64,000 nt of DNA from Calocera cornea HHB12733 (GCA_001632435.1 KV423957.1:98417-162416); one strand, 5' to 3'; positions 1-10,860 are shown, counted from the stretch's first letter. The notes: generated from the sequence alone by a model not told the origin. Translations and numbers: made by a program.

Positions 1-491
1 GGGTCAGGATCAGCAAAACCTTCCTTGAACTTGGTGACAAAGTCTCTCCAAGAACTGAAGAAGGGTGCTTGATGCTCCTCTTGCCATTGGATCACCCCAG
101 AAGCCCAATCACCAGCCCTCCTTACCTTCATATAAGACAGGGCAAAGATGATAGCTTGCAGGTCAGTGGAGAACTCCTGAGGCCTGGCCTGGACATACAT
201 AGACACCTGGCTGAGAAAGATCTGGGCTCTGCCCTTGTCTTCATAGAATGCATCAGGTGTTGCTATGTGCAGAGGGATAGTGGAATTGTTGGTAGTAGTG
301 TTGAGGACTGGGTTTTGTGTGGGGTTCAGGTTGGAGTTAACCTGAGGAATCTGAGGGGTATGCTCAGAAGGGGCTGTCTGAGGGTGCTGAGCTGTTGCTT
401 GGTTGGCATGTAGCTGCTGGATCTGCTCAGAGAGCTCCTGGACTTGAGCTTGGAGGGAGAGAATGAGTTGCTCTGCCTGTTGCTGGTCCAT
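1..491 (-). CDS. Ty3/gypsy Gag, N-terminal part (runs off window)
   Basis: Reading the minus strand from the ATG at 489-491 gives an uninterrupted frame to the window edge. It begins MDQQQAEQLILSLQ, with a Gln-rich coiled-coil-like N-terminus, then a Pro/Thr/Asn-rich linker, then the start of a retrotransposon Gag capsid domain. That domain includes the typical W-x-x-F...F-x-x-x-F motif (SSWRDFVTKFKEGFADPD) at the far left. In this family Gag forms the virus-like particle that packages element RNA. It lies 116 bp downstream of an LTR (608-1085) in the same orientation, as expected for the 5' end of an element whose pol lies beyond the window. No stop interrupts the visible part, so this copy may be younger than the pol fragment to its right. 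Confidence 0.8.
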   Translation of the reverse strand, partial: MDQQQAEQLILSLQAQVQELSEQIQQLHANQATAQHPQTAPSEHTPQIPQVNSNLNPTQNPVLNTTTNNSTIPLHIATPDAFYEDKGRAQIFLSQVSMYVQARPQEFSTDLQAIIFALSYMKVRRAGDWASGVIQWQEEHQAPFFSSWRDFVTKFKEGFADPD

Positions 492-607
492 AGTAGCTTG
501 GAGAGCAAGAGGTGTATGGTGGAGCCCTTGTAGTGTGGTTGTTGTGAAAGCAGGTAGAGTTGAGCAGAGTGATGTAGCAGAGTTAAGAAGTGAGAGACTT
601 GGTCTTC

Positions 608-1085
608 TGTGAGGGCACACAGGCTTCTGGTAAGGCTGCTACCTAGACAGGAAGGGAAGAGTCACACTAACAAGGGCAGGGCAGGGATGGTTGACTTGAT
701 GACAATTGGGATTGTCCTACAGCATGCCTGTGGAGCATCCTCAGAGACCAAGTCTGAGGGATCAGAACACAAGAAGTGCTAACTACTTATACACAGAGGG
801 GTGCACAGGAGAAAGAGAAGTGGAGTCATGATGCTGTGGCTGATGACAGAGGGGGAGTCATGTATTGCATCACTCTGACATCACAGGTGACCCTCTCATG
901 ACTGGGGAGTCCAGGCCTAGGGTCCAGACCATGACATCATGGTAATGATGTGCTAGTGTCACAGCTGACACCTCATGATATCATCCTTGCCTCATAGAGG
1001 CTCCACAGCTATGACATCATAACCTAGTAGTGGGAAGGTGCAGAGATAGAGGGAAAATAGAAGTGGTCTATGGCTGTACCCTGAC
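608..1085 (-). repeat. LTR of gypsy family A (5' LTR of the minus-strand element)
   Basis: The sequence is almost the reverse complement of 5565-6044. In its own orientation it begins at 1085 with GTCAGGGTACAGCC and ends at 608 with GTGTGCCCTCACA. It carries the TATA-like and hairpin sequences also seen in the other copy (hairpin at 739-760). The terminal TG at the 1085 side seems damaged or lost where it abuts the pol fragment. The leader and primer-binding region of the gag-bearing element lies at 492-607; I could not assign the primer tRNA. Confidence 0.85.
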
Positions 1086-3610
1086 CCCCCTACCCAAAAT
1101 TGATGACATCCTGGACCTAGCTGGCAATGCCATATACTGGGGCAAAATTGACATGACCAACTCATTCTTCCAAACCCGTGTTCGCCAGATGACATTGCAC
1201 ATACTGCCTTCACTACACTCATGGGCATGTATGAATGGCTGGTGATGCCAATGGATTTCTGCAATGCACCCAGCATTCACCAATGCTGTATGGTGAAGGT
1301 ACTCAGCCATCTCATTGGCAAGTTCTGCCATGTTTACATGGACAACATTCTCATCTGGTCACAATCTCTGGCAGAACACCATGCCAACTGCACTCAAGTG
1401 CGGCAAGCACTCTGGGATACCAACCTCTACTGCTCTCCCAAGAAGACAGACCTTGTTGCAACATAGCTTGAGTTCTTTGGGCATGTTATATCCTGTGCAG
1501 GCATTTCAGCAGACCCTGGCAAGACAGCCAGAATTCAGCAATGGCCAACTCCAACAAGAGTCAAAGATGTCCGGGCATTCCTTGGTCTCACCCAGTATCT
1601 GCGCAAGTTCATTCCCCATCTGGCTGAACAAACAGCCCTCCTCACACCTCTCACAACCAAGAAGGCAGAGAAGAGCTTTGTGTGGACCAACCACCATGCC
1701 ACTACATTTCAGGCAATCAAAGATGATATGACCTCCCTTCCAGTATTGTGTCCCATTGACTATACCTCTGGTCATCTTATCTATGTGACAACTGATGCCA
1801 GCAAAGTTGGTGTTGGTGCTGTCCTCAGTCAAGGTCTAACTTGGGAGGCATGCTGGCCAATTGCTTATGAGTCTTGCCAGATGACTACAGCAGAGCAGCA
1901 TTATCCTGTGTATGAACAAGAATTGCTGGCATTCGTTTATGCCTTGAAGAAATGGTGGTACCACCTACTTGGCACACCAATCCACATCTTCACTGATCAC
2001 CAGTCCTTACACCATCTGCCATCTCAAAACAACATGTCAGCACACCAATTGTGCTGGATGGAGTTTCTTGCAGAGTATGACAACACAGTTGCAGACACAT
2101 TGTTGCGCTACCCCTATAATGCCACACCAGAATTGCATCAACTATGTCAATACTGGCAGTTCCACAACACAAATCACGCTATCCTCTGCTTTCACCAAAG
2201 CAGTATGGCATGGGTATAAGACTGATGAGTTCTTGTCCAAGTTGCAACACAACTTGTCCAGCATTCTCAATGCCAGCAAATGTGATCACCTGCTATATGT
2301 GGAAGAAAGACTGTGCATTCCCAATGTGCCCAATCTGTGTTGCAAAATCAGTCATGATGCTCATGATGCTCTTGGACATTTTGGAGAAGACAAGGTGCTG
2401 GATGTGGTCAGGAAATCCTTTTTCTGGCCACATATGCGGCAGACTGTGCACAAATACTGCCAGTCTTGCAACTCCTGCCAGCGCTTCAAGAGCACAACCT
2501 CCAAGCCAGCTGGTCCTTTACACACACTTGCAGTACCTCAGCAGCTGTTCTCCCACATTGCAATGGAGTTCATTGGTCCATTTGTTACTTCCAAAGGCTA
2601 TGACATGATCCTCACCATCACCTGCCACCTTACCTCCTGAGTCTGCATCCTCCCAATGCACAGTTCCAACACTGCAGAAGATGTGGCTCAGCTGTTCTTT
2701 GACAACTGGGTATGCCACGGCATGGGCATCCCACAAGAAGTTGTGTCAGATCGTGATAAGCTCTTTGTGAGCAAGTTCTGGCAAGCACTCAACCAGACAG
2801 TTGGCACCAATATCAAGATGTCAACTGCTTATCATCCTCAAATGGATGGGGCATGTTGATTGATACCAGAAGGGCTGGAATAAGGCCTTGCCTAGCATTG
2901 AGTTTGCCATTAATGATACCAAAAATGCTTCAACCAACAAGACACCTTTCCAGCTCACACTTGGTTTCTCCCCATGCCTCCTGCCCCCCATCCAATCTAC
3001 ACAAATCAAAGAATTGGATGTACCTGCAGCTGCTACATTTGTCCAACACATGCAGTCTGATATCCAAGAAGCTTGTGATAACCTGCTCATTGTCAAAACA
3101 TGCCAGGCACACCATGCCAACAAGCACCATGCTCCTGAACATGTATATGCTGTGGGAAATTTGGTTATGCTGAGTACCAAAACTTACCATGCACAGTATA
3201 AGGTGCAAGGCAAGAGACACTCAGCCAAACTATTGCCTTGCTAGGGTGGGCCATGGATCATTATCAAGGCATACCCAGCAACATCCACATACAAACTCAG
3301 CATGCCAGAGTCCAACATTCATCCAGTGCTCCATGGCAACCTTCTTCACCCCTACATTGCCAATGATGAAGCCTTATTCCCTGGATGTACTCCACCTGGA
3401 CCTGAACCTGTCCTTGTGAATGATCATGAGGAATATCAAGTTGAGAAGCTTGTGGATGAGAAAATAGTCCGCAACAAGCACTTCTGCTTAATCTGTTGGG
3501 CTGGATACTCTGTGGCAGATGATTCTTGGGAACCCGCAGCCTTACATCAAAACACCACACACCTGGAGAAATGGTGGCAAGAACACCCAACGTACTCAAA
3601 ACAGCACTGA
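1086..3610 (+). pseudogene. Decayed Ty3/gypsy chromovirus pol (RT-RNaseH-integrase-chromodomain)
   Basis: Conceptual translation over three frames shows, in order: reverse transcriptase starting abruptly at the PLPKIDDILD motif; the polymerase box as YMDN (normally Y-x-D-D); RNase H (TDASKVGVGAVLSQ, then FTDHQSLHHL); an integrase zinc finger (H...H...CQSCNSCQ, about 2360-2490); an integrase core with SDRDK and YHPQMDG; and a C-terminal chromodomain ending near 3610 (EYQVEKLVDEKIV...WAGYSVADDSWEP). Chromodomain integrases steer gypsy insertion toward heterochromatin. The N-terminal protease and first part of RT are missing. Stops and frameshifts occur at about 1466, 2219, 2640, 2859 and 3244, so the copy is dead. 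The 5' truncation point coincides with the inverted LTR at 1085. Confidence 0.88.
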
Positions 3611-3720
3611 TTACTATCACCTAACATAGATTATCACCTCGCAGGTCAAATCACATTGCAGATCATTCTCACCGCCACCACCACATCCATATTTTTGTGC
3701 TCCATAACTTCATTAAAACT

Positions 3721-5444
3721 ATGCCTGTCATTTCCAAGGAAGCACAGTTGCTGCTGGCCCTCCAGGCAATGCACTCCAACCCAAAGTTGACCATCTGAAA
3801 AGCTGCAAAGATCTACAAAGTCTCATACATGACACTGCAGCAGAGGAAGAAGGGAAGACGTGCAAGGGCCGATTATTGTGATCCTCAGTCAATCCTCACC
3901 ACCGCTGAAGAGGAGGCAATTGTCCAGTACATCCTGCAGCTGGATGCAAGAGGATTTTCACCCCGTCAGACCGATGTGTGCGATATGGCAAATCTCCTGC
4001 TTGCCAAGCGCAGAGATGCAAGGGTTGGCAAGTGCTGGCCAGACCGCTTCATCAAGTGACGTCCCGAGCTCTGCACACGTTTTGCATGTGCCTATGACTA
4101 CCAGAGAGCATGCCAAGGGGACCCAGCACTGTACACTGCCTGGTTCCGCCTGGTATCAAATATGTGAGCAAAGTACGGCATTCAAGATGGCGACTTGTAC
4201 AACTTTGATGAGACGGGCTCTGCAATGGGCATGATTCGAGCTGCAATAGTTGTCACCCGGTCAGATCACAAGAAGGACCCAAAAGCCATCCAGCCTGGCA
4301 ACCGAGAGTGGGCAACAGCAATCTGTTGCATTGCAGCCGATGGACATATTGTCCCGCCATTCCTCTGCATTCAGGGAAAGCTCCACCTTGCTCCCTGGTA
4401 CTCAAGTGGCTACATACTCCCAGACTGGGTTGTCACAACCACTCAGAATGGTTGGACCAACAATGCTATAGGCCTAGATTGGCTCCAGCATTTCAATAAG
4501 CGTACCAAAGACCATCAAGTTGGCCAATGGCGCATGCTGGTCCTGGATGGGCATGAAAGCCACGTCAATGCCAAGTTCAACAAATACTGCAAGGAACACA
4601 ATATTGTTTCTCTCTGTCTACCAGCACACTCTTCTCATTATACCCATCCCCTTGATGTTGCTCTGTTTGGCCCACTGAAGCAAGCCTATGGTACCCAAAT
4701 CTCGGCCCTTACTCAGGTTGGCATCACGCACATCACCAAAGTTGATTTTTTCCATGCCTTCCATTCTGCCTTTCTTGCAGTCTTTAGAGCGCAAAATGCC
4801 ATGGCAAGCTTCCGGGGTGCTGGGCTGGTACCACTCAATCCCAATGCTGTGATATCAAGGCTGGATGTCCAGTTGCACACACCCCCACATCTGACAACTC
4901 CGGAGCAGCTGTCCCAACCCTGGATCTTGCAAACTCCAAAAACTGCCAACAAAGCTATCTCTCAATCCACTCTCATCAAGGACTGAGTCTTAAGGCACCA
5001 AGGAAGCTCTCCAACAGCTATTATCTGCTCTGTTGACCAGTTGGCAAAAGCAATGGTGGCAATGGACCATTGTCTGACCTTCCTTGAGCATGAGGTCAAG
5101 GGTCTCCGTGACCACAATACCGAGCTGGCCAAGCGAAAACGAACCAAGAGAACACAATTGCAGAATTCCGGGCCACTCACTGGGCAGCAGGCCAGTGTTC
5201 TGATAGCAGAGAAGGGCGGAGTTGAGCCAACTGAGCACTCACTGGGCAGCAGGCCAGTGTTCTGATAGCAGAGAAGGGCAGAGTTGAGCCAACTGAGCAT
5301 GATGAAGACCGGGGGGAGGGCCCCTCCAAGCAGCACAAGTCAGGTTCTCATCATTGTAGCATCTGTCACAAAGCTGGGCACAATGCTAGGACCTGTCCGG
5401 AGGCTGTGGCAGTTGATAACTTGTTGGATTTGAGCTCTGCATAA
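3721..5444 (+). pseudogene. Pogo-like DDE_1 transposase, several nonsense codons
   Basis: The frame from the ATG at 3721 encodes a psq/CENP-B-like helix-turn-helix region (AAKIYKVSYMTLQQR), a second DNA-binding block (EEEAIVQYILQLDARGFSP) and a DDE catalytic core. The first Asp is in the YNFDETG motif (about 4200), the second in LVLDGHESH (about 4550), and the core ends with SSHYTHPLDVALFGPLK. A coiled coil (about 5030-5150) and a CCHC zinc knuckle (CSICHKAGHNARTC, about 5355-5400) follow. In-frame stops fall at 3796-3798, 4057-4059, 4162-4164 and 4984-4986. A 62-bp tandem duplication then shifts the frame before the knuckle. The protein would have cut and pasted the element between TA sites. 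It is clearly inactive. A relative with fewer lesions lies at 23403-25064. Confidence 0.9.
5175..5298 (+). repeat. 62-bp tandem duplication inside pogo transposase 1
   Basis: Units 5175-5236 and 5237-5298 are identical except for one substitution (ggcgga versus ggcaga). Since 62 is not a multiple of three, the duplication throws the zinc-knuckle end out of frame. It is probably a recent slippage or repair event. Confidence 0.95.
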
Positions 5445-5564
5445 TCGATTGCAATGTAGTTGTGAAGTTACAGACAGAAAGCAAACACATGTACAGAAAA
5501 GTGATCCGCGACGTGATTTGATCTGCAAGGTGATAATCTACATTATTATCATTTCTTATCATCT

Positions 5565-6044
5565 TGTCAGGGTACAGCCATAGACCACTTCTATTTTCCC
5601 TCTATCTCTGCACCTTCCCACTACTAGGTTATGATGTCATAGCTGTGGAGCCTCTATGAGGCAAGGATGATATCATGAGGTGTCAACTGTGACACTAGCA
5701 CAGCATTACCATGATGTCATGGTCTGGACCCTAGGCCTAGACTCCCCAGTCATAAGAGGGTCACCTGTGATGTCAGAGTGATGCAATACATGACTCCCCC
5801 TCTGTCATCAGCCACAGCATCATGACTCCACTTCTCTTTCTCCTGTGCACCCCTCTGTGTATAAGTAGTTAGCACTTCCTGTGTTCTGATCCCGCAGACT
5901 TGGTCTCTGAGGATCCTCCTCAGGCATACTGTAGGACAATCCCAAATTGTCATCAAGTCAACCATCCCTGCCCTGCCCTTGTTAGTGTGACTCTTCCCTT
6001 CCTGTCTAGGTAGCAGCCTTACCAGAAGCCTGTGTGCCCTCACA
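5565..6044 (+). repeat. LTR of gypsy family A (3' LTR of the pol remnant)
   Basis: This 480-bp LTR starts TGTCAGGGTACAGCC and ends GTGTGCCCTCACA. It is a near-identical inverted copy of 608-1085. A TATA-like stretch (tgtataagtagt, about 5858) is followed by the hairpin sequence GCAGACTTGGTCTCTGAGGA at 5894-5913. Confidence 0.9.
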
Positions 6045-6404
6045 CATCTGCAACAAAACTCCTTGATATATTTGTTGGAAGGACCACAATGGCGCCCCCC
6101 CCCCCCCCCCCACACACACACAGGGATTGTGGGTCCCTCACTGCCTTACCAACCTGATGCCAGAACTCCTGTCCTATGCTGATCTTTCCCTGCCAACCAC
6201 GGAACAGCAGTCAAAGCTGGGAGAGACAACTAAAGGACCAAATTCAACCCCAGTGGGAACTGAACACTGGACCTCTGCTTTATTGTCATCAGAACGGATG
6301 TCCTTAGCTGTTACACCAAGAACCCAGAGGCATTTGTCACTCCTTGTACACGCTTCCTATACCCTCCTTCAAGTTCAAGTAAGCACATTCTTAGAGGGGG
6401 AGAG
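6045..6404 (+). mobile_element. Retroelement internal remnant ending in a polypurine tract
   Basis: No coding region is recognisable. It contains an 18-nt C homopolymer followed by a CA repeat at about 6093-6122, and a degenerate tRNA-like segment on the minus strand (about 6240-6335). It ends with a purine tract (ttagagggggagag, 6391-6404) directly before an LTR-like start, as at the 3' end of retroelements. Confidence 0.45.
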
Positions 6405-6640
6405 TGTAAGACTCCTTCCCTTGTCTACTACCAATTCTTCCTTCTACTTCCTCCCCATGCCTTCATATGCTGTGCACCCTTCCTTGACTTTACTGGTGTT
6501 GTATACCACCTGGGTCACTTGACTTAGACCCCTACCTCTTGTCAGATCCTTTCTCATGTTGTCTCTGTCCATTTCCTTTGTTGTACCTCCATCTCTAGTA
6601 CTGTAATTCAGACCTCTGGCAATACAGAACTCTCTTAACA
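6405..6640 (+). repeat. Candidate short 3' LTR of an unrelated retroelement
   Basis: The segment starts TGTAAGAC and ends TCTTAACA, so its ends are short imperfect inverted repeats with TG...CA termini. It follows a polypurine tract directly. At 236 bp it is about half the length of the gypsy LTRs here and shares no sequence with them. The next 224 bp (6641-6864) hold nothing I recognise. Confidence 0.55.
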
Positions 6641-6869
6641 GTACTTTGGAGTCCTACCAGAAATGGGATCAATCAGTGAGGACCTCAGCTGGGGTCCATT
6701 CACTGATGCAATTCATCCCAAGCAACTTGTGAGTCCTGCTCCACCATTTCTGCATCCCTCAGGGTGCCACCCAGTTTCACATGAGATGATGGTACCATTG
6801 CTGGAAGTGGAACAGTAGAAGGTTGTGTAAGCATGCTCTGTTCTTTTGTAGCTTGGGTTCATATCTCCC

Positions 6870-7327
6870 TGTGAGGGCACACCACAGTAACGAGGCTGCC
6901 TGACGGTAGACAAGTATAAGAGTCAAGTGGAATAGGTGGAGTAGTGACGTATGAGGGGGTTTGAGTATAGGGGAATAGGTGTATGATTGATCGAGTGCCT
7001 AAGTCCCTATGGTGGGGGATTCCTCAGAGACCAGATCTGAGGAGCTAAGGGGCCTAAAGCCCACCTATATATACCCTACAGACCTGCATGGGTCAGAGCA
7101 TGGAACCCATCATGGGGCACATCATGGAGCAGGTCATGGAACGAGGCTGCGCGTGTATGAGTCGTGGCTGCTGAGTCGTGATGAGTGGCCAGACTCATGG
7201 CTGCGCAGTTGTCCGGGCCACACTCTAGACCATAGGCCTGGACCCTGAAGGCCGGATTCCCTGTTGGGAAGTGCTTCTGAAGCAAGTAAGAGCCGAATAA
7301 GGAAGGAAAATAGAGTGTCCCCTGACA
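6870..7327 (-). repeat. Solo LTR, gypsy family F, copy 1
   Basis: In its own orientation it begins TGTCAGGGGACACTC and ends GTGTGCCCTCACA. It is flanked by a perfect 5-bp target duplication, CTCCC at 6865-6869 and 7328-7332. It aligns along most of its length with 25388-25873. The element body has been lost, probably by LTR-LTR recombination. A TATATATA box (about 7071) and the shared hairpin (7021-7043) are present. Confidence 0.92.
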
Positions 7328-7332
7328 CTCCC

Positions 7333-7655
7333 CCAATCTGGTCTTCCCTGCCAAAACTCCTGTCACAGACAGTCAATAGGACCCTTATCCTTTGTGGGGA
7401 TTGAGTAGGGCAGTTTCCCAGTGGAGGAGAAGCAACTACTTGTTTGCTGCCCGCTTGGTTTCTAGGGTACATTTGTTCATATCTCCCCAATGAATGAAGT
7501 CTCCCCTGCAGGTCCCCCTGTCACAGCGGGTCAATGGTAGGTCAGTGCTTTGAGGAAAGAAGAGGGAGCTTGCATGAAAGACAAGAGACAATAGATTGCT
7601 TTGGCACTGTTGCAGCTTCTACCAGAAGCAGAGAGTTCCGGCTTGGGAGGACCCC
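7333..7655. other. Unassigned repeat-derived spacer
   Basis: These 323 bp between the solo LTR and the MULE contain no convincing coding region. The phrase gttcatatctcccc occurs both just left of the solo LTR and at about 7470, and tgtcaca...gtcaat motifs occur twice. Both suggest older repeat debris. Confidence 0.4.
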
Positions 7656-7664
7656 TTCAAGGGA

Positions 7665-9743
7665 GAGATCATTCCCTGTTTGCCCACTTTGCGGACACAG
7701 AGTGCCTGCAATGCCCTGCATGTCACAGTTTCCCCAATTGCCCACTTTTCAAGCCAGCCAGCCCTAATCAACCAGGGCACAAAGATGGTGGAAGGAGGGA
7801 GAGGGGTGCATGAGGGTCCGGAGGCAACACATCGAGTGTTCATGCTCCCAACACATCTTCTGCAATCTTTTGGGCAGCACTCCTATATACAATGTTGACA
7901 CTTGTAGTGGGACAGCTGTTTACCACTCTGGATGATGCTTATAATGTGCTGGTTGCTCATTCTCTTGCTCAAAACTGTGACTGTTGTGTTGCCAATCGTG
8001 ATCCCAAACACCTGATGATGGCCTGCAAGACAAAAGGCTGTACATTCAAGGCCTTGGTCCATCCAAAGGGTGCTGTTTTCAAGCTCCTAATGCTAGTACC
8101 TGGTCATATTTGCCAAGGGAAAGCCAAGAAACTGTGCACTGCTTCAAGTCAATCCAAGTTTGTCCGCTATGCTCCCGGCCAAAAACATTGTACCACGAGT
8201 CATTCAAGATGTTCTTAGGAGAAAGGGGCATGAGATCAACTACAAACAAGCATGGCGCGCCAACAAGGTGGTATGTGATGACAGTACTGCACAAACAGGA
8301 AGCAGAATTTCAAATGCTCCCTGCATATGTTGAGCAACTTTGTATCTGCGACCCAAATGCAACAATTGAGCTGAATCTTGATGCACACAATGCCATTCAT
8401 TCAATTTTCATTTGTCCTTTGCCAGCCAAGAATGCATGGAACTATCTTCGCCATTTCATTGCTGTTGATGGCACATTCACAAAGACGCACTTCAAGTATA
8501 TTCTTCTCTTGGCAACAGCATATGACGGGAGCCATCAGATTGTCAACCTTGCCTGGGCACTTGCTCCTCAAGAAGATACCACAATTTGGTGGTGGTTTCT
8601 CCACAGACTTGGCAAGGCATTACCCAGCCTCAACCATCCGGCCATGGTTCTCATTTTGGACTGGCAGAAGGGACTCCTCAACATGGTTTCCCTCAAGCTG
8701 CCTAACATGGTCAAAGCATTCTGTGCTCAGCATATTTATGCCAATATGTGCAAGTTTGGTGAAGCAGCTCAACAGCTGCTTTGGCCACTTGTACAAGCAA
8801 CTTTGGCAAAGTCCTTTGATACAGGGTTCCAGAAGCTTGAGAGCTTCAGCAAGCCCACTGCAACATATCTTAACAAGATTCCCAGTGCATGTTGGGCAAC
8901 ATATGCAATTCCAGGACGTCAGTTTGGAAAGACCACCTTGAATTCTGTGGAAATCATGAATGGTGCCTACTCCAAAGCACATCACTATCCTGTGCTCAAG
9001 CTCCTCATTTACATATGGACCAATCCAATGTCAAAGTTCAGCAAAGTGCATACTAAAGCTGTCACAACAGCTGGTACCTGGACATTGATAGCATTCAAAA
9101 AATGAAGAGGAATCTGCAAATGCTTGTACATTCCTTGTATGGTCCTCTACACCTCTGCATGCAAAGCTCAAGACTTCCGAAACAATTGATGGAGAAGAAT
9201 TTGAAGTTATACTCAATCCTATCCTTTGCTCTGAACAGTGCACATGCAGATTCTTCCAGGAACACCTCATACCATGCCGGCATGCTATTAAGCTATGTCA
9301 CTTCTCCAACATGGTTTGAAGCAACTATATCAGTGACTATTACACAATGAAGACACTTTGTGGAACCTACAACCACTGGTACCCTCCAGTGCTTGTCACA
9401 GATCTTGAACAAGACTTTACTACTGCTCCGCCTGAAAAGAAGGTGACTAAAGGGCAACACACAGTCAAGAGAAAAGGTGATTAGAATAGCATTAGATACT
9501 ACAGTACATAGAGAAACATAAATAAAAAGAATTGTGGCACCAGAGCTCACATGTGCGCATTGACACTGAAATTATGTTGTGTCACATCTGGACCCCTATG
9601 CACAACTCTCTCTCCTACAACCATCTTCATCCTGGTCTTGTTTAGGGCCGGTCCCCCTGATAGTGGGCATTCAGGGAAACTGCGGCAGACAGGGCATGCG
9701 CAGCACTCTGCATCCGCAAAGTGGGCAAACAGGGAATTATCTC
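7665..9743 (+). mobile_element. Mutator-like element (MULE), complete
   Basis: The ends are long terminal inverted repeats of roughly 170 bp (about 7665-7835 and 9572-9743). The outer sequence is GAGATCATTCCCTGTTTGCC on the left and, in reverse complement, GAGATAATTCCCTGTTTGCC on the right. A perfect 9-bp direct repeat TTCAAGGGA flanks the element at 7656-7664 and 9744-9752, diagnostic of Mutator-type insertion. It carries a single transposase pseudogene. Confidence 0.95.
7892..9484 (+). pseudogene. MULE transposase (zinc-binding N-terminus, DDE core, SWIM finger), frameshifted
   Basis: From the ATG at 7892 the product has a Cys/His-rich N-terminal DNA-binding region (CDCC...CKTKGC...H). The catalytic core follows: first Asp in FIAVDGTFTKTHFKY (about 8458), second in VLILDWQKG (about 8650; relatives usually have S-D-R-Q-K-G), then CAQHIYANM and the Glu in NSVEIMNG (about 8943). 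A SWIM-type zinc finger CxC...CxH (CTCRFFQ...CRHA) lies at about 9238-9290. The frame changes near 8110-8218 and again in an A-run near 9100, and a stop occurs near 9330. The enzyme is inactive as annotated. One or two frameshifts in a recognisable core with intact ends suggest moderate age. Confidence 0.9.
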
Positions 9744-9752
9744 TTCAAGGGA

Positions 9753-10135
9753 GCAGAGAAGATCACTTACCTAAGCTCTGTTGGAACCAAAGATGTTCCG
9801 GCTCTGAGGGGTCTGGGCCAGAGCCAAGGTTGATTTGGCTCCGAGGAGCCCATCGGTGTCTCACACTAAGCCGGCAGTAAAGTTTCTCCGACAACCCTGT
9901 TGCCCTTGACGCGGGCACGGGAGCAGAGTGGGCCAGAGCCGAGGCTGCTCCGGCTCTGAGGAGCCAAAGGATGTCTCACACTCAGCCGGAAGTGAAGTTT
10001 CTCCGATGACACCCTTGATCGGGCACGGGAGCAAAGTGTCCCGGAGCCGACGTAACTCCGGCTTCCAGGAGCGTCTTCACGGGAGCAGAGTGGACCGGTT
10101 GAAGCAGCTCCGACTCCGAGAAGCCCACAGCCCAT
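9753..10135 (+). repeat. Degenerate GC-rich tandem repeat beside the MULE
   Basis: Three to four imperfect units begin with GGGAGCAGAGTGG-like sequence and run through GAGCCGAGGCTGCTCCGG, TCTGAGGAGCC, GTCTCACACT and AGTTTCTCCGA. Starts fall near 9750, 9919, 10026 and 10079. The first two units are about 110 bp or longer, and later ones are truncated. Nothing here appears to code for protein. Confidence 0.6.
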
Positions 10136-10855
10136 GGGAAGATGGGCTGCTCAGCAGTGGCTGGGTGTGTAAGTAGATACTCGACTTTGTATCTGTCCGT
10201 GTCCATGTCACCCAATTCAACAGTGGCTCTCGGGGTTTGCATATTCAAACACCGGCCCGTATGCTCAGGGCAAGAAATAGTCGAGCAATTGTGCAGGGGT
10301 AATAATAATGCGGGGAAGACACCCAGACAGCTCACTTGCCCGGACTCTTTTCTAGACTGCTCTTGAGCGGCAGAAGCAGGAGGTAATTCCTAGAGTAGCG
10401 CCTGTCCGGAGGCGGAAAGACTGAAGTAGCACTCTGGGTACAGTTGCCTCAAATAGCACTTTTTTGGGTGGGTAAACTGTTTGTTGTGCACTCAAGAGAC
10501 CTCTGCCCTGCTAAGGACTTCATTTTCAAAAACAGCCTAACTGGTAAGTATGTATGTTCTCTCCTCACACAAAATGGCTACTTCTTGAAACATTACAGTG
10601 TGTTCATTTGTTGTACATACAAAGAGGGCATGCTGACTCTCCCAAAATTAAACCAAAGCTGCCAGCTGTTCTGGCACCTGTGCTTGCTGTTGTGTAATGG
10701 TGCGCACACTGGACTGTAAAAATTAGCTCCCTTGGAGATGGAAATACTTCCATTCTAACCTGTGTGATTGGGATTCAAGTGTACTTTGCCTCCAACTGGA
10801 ACTAAGATGTACTTAAGACTTAATCAGTGCTAATTGGGGAAATTGTGCCCGGAGT
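10136..10855. other. Non-coding, repeat-derived spacer
   Basis: No convincing gene. One segment (10370-10405, agaagcaggaggtaattcc followed by gcgcctg) resembles the end of the motif-array region at 26005-26035, hinting at a shared element terminus. Confidence 0.4.
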
Positions 10856-10860
10856 GCTAC

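Larger units (their letters stand above)
3629..5538 (+). mobile_element. Pogo/Fot-like DNA transposon 1 (complete, dead)
   Basis: The ends form terminal inverted repeats of roughly 40 bp: the left reads GATTATCACCTCGCAGGTCA and the right end in reverse complement reads GATTATCACCTTGCAGATCA, with similarity continuing beyond. A TA dinucleotide flanks each end (3627-3628 and 5539-5540), the Tc1/mariner-pogo signature. It encodes a DDE_1-type transposase with in-frame stops. It inserted between the stop of the gypsy pol and the gypsy 3' LTR. Confidence 0.9.
1086..6044 (+). mobile_element. 5'-truncated gypsy family A element with nested pogo insertion
   Basis: The pol remnant (1086-3610), a short 3' untranslated stretch (3611-3628 plus 5539-5564) and the 3' LTR (5565-6044) are collinear once the pogo element at 3629-5538 is ignored. 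The element is on the plus strand. The minus-strand LTR and gag at 1-1085 belong to a near-identical family in opposite orientation, so either one copy inserted into the other's pol or a rearrangement joined them. The left half of this element is not in the window. Confidence 0.75.
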
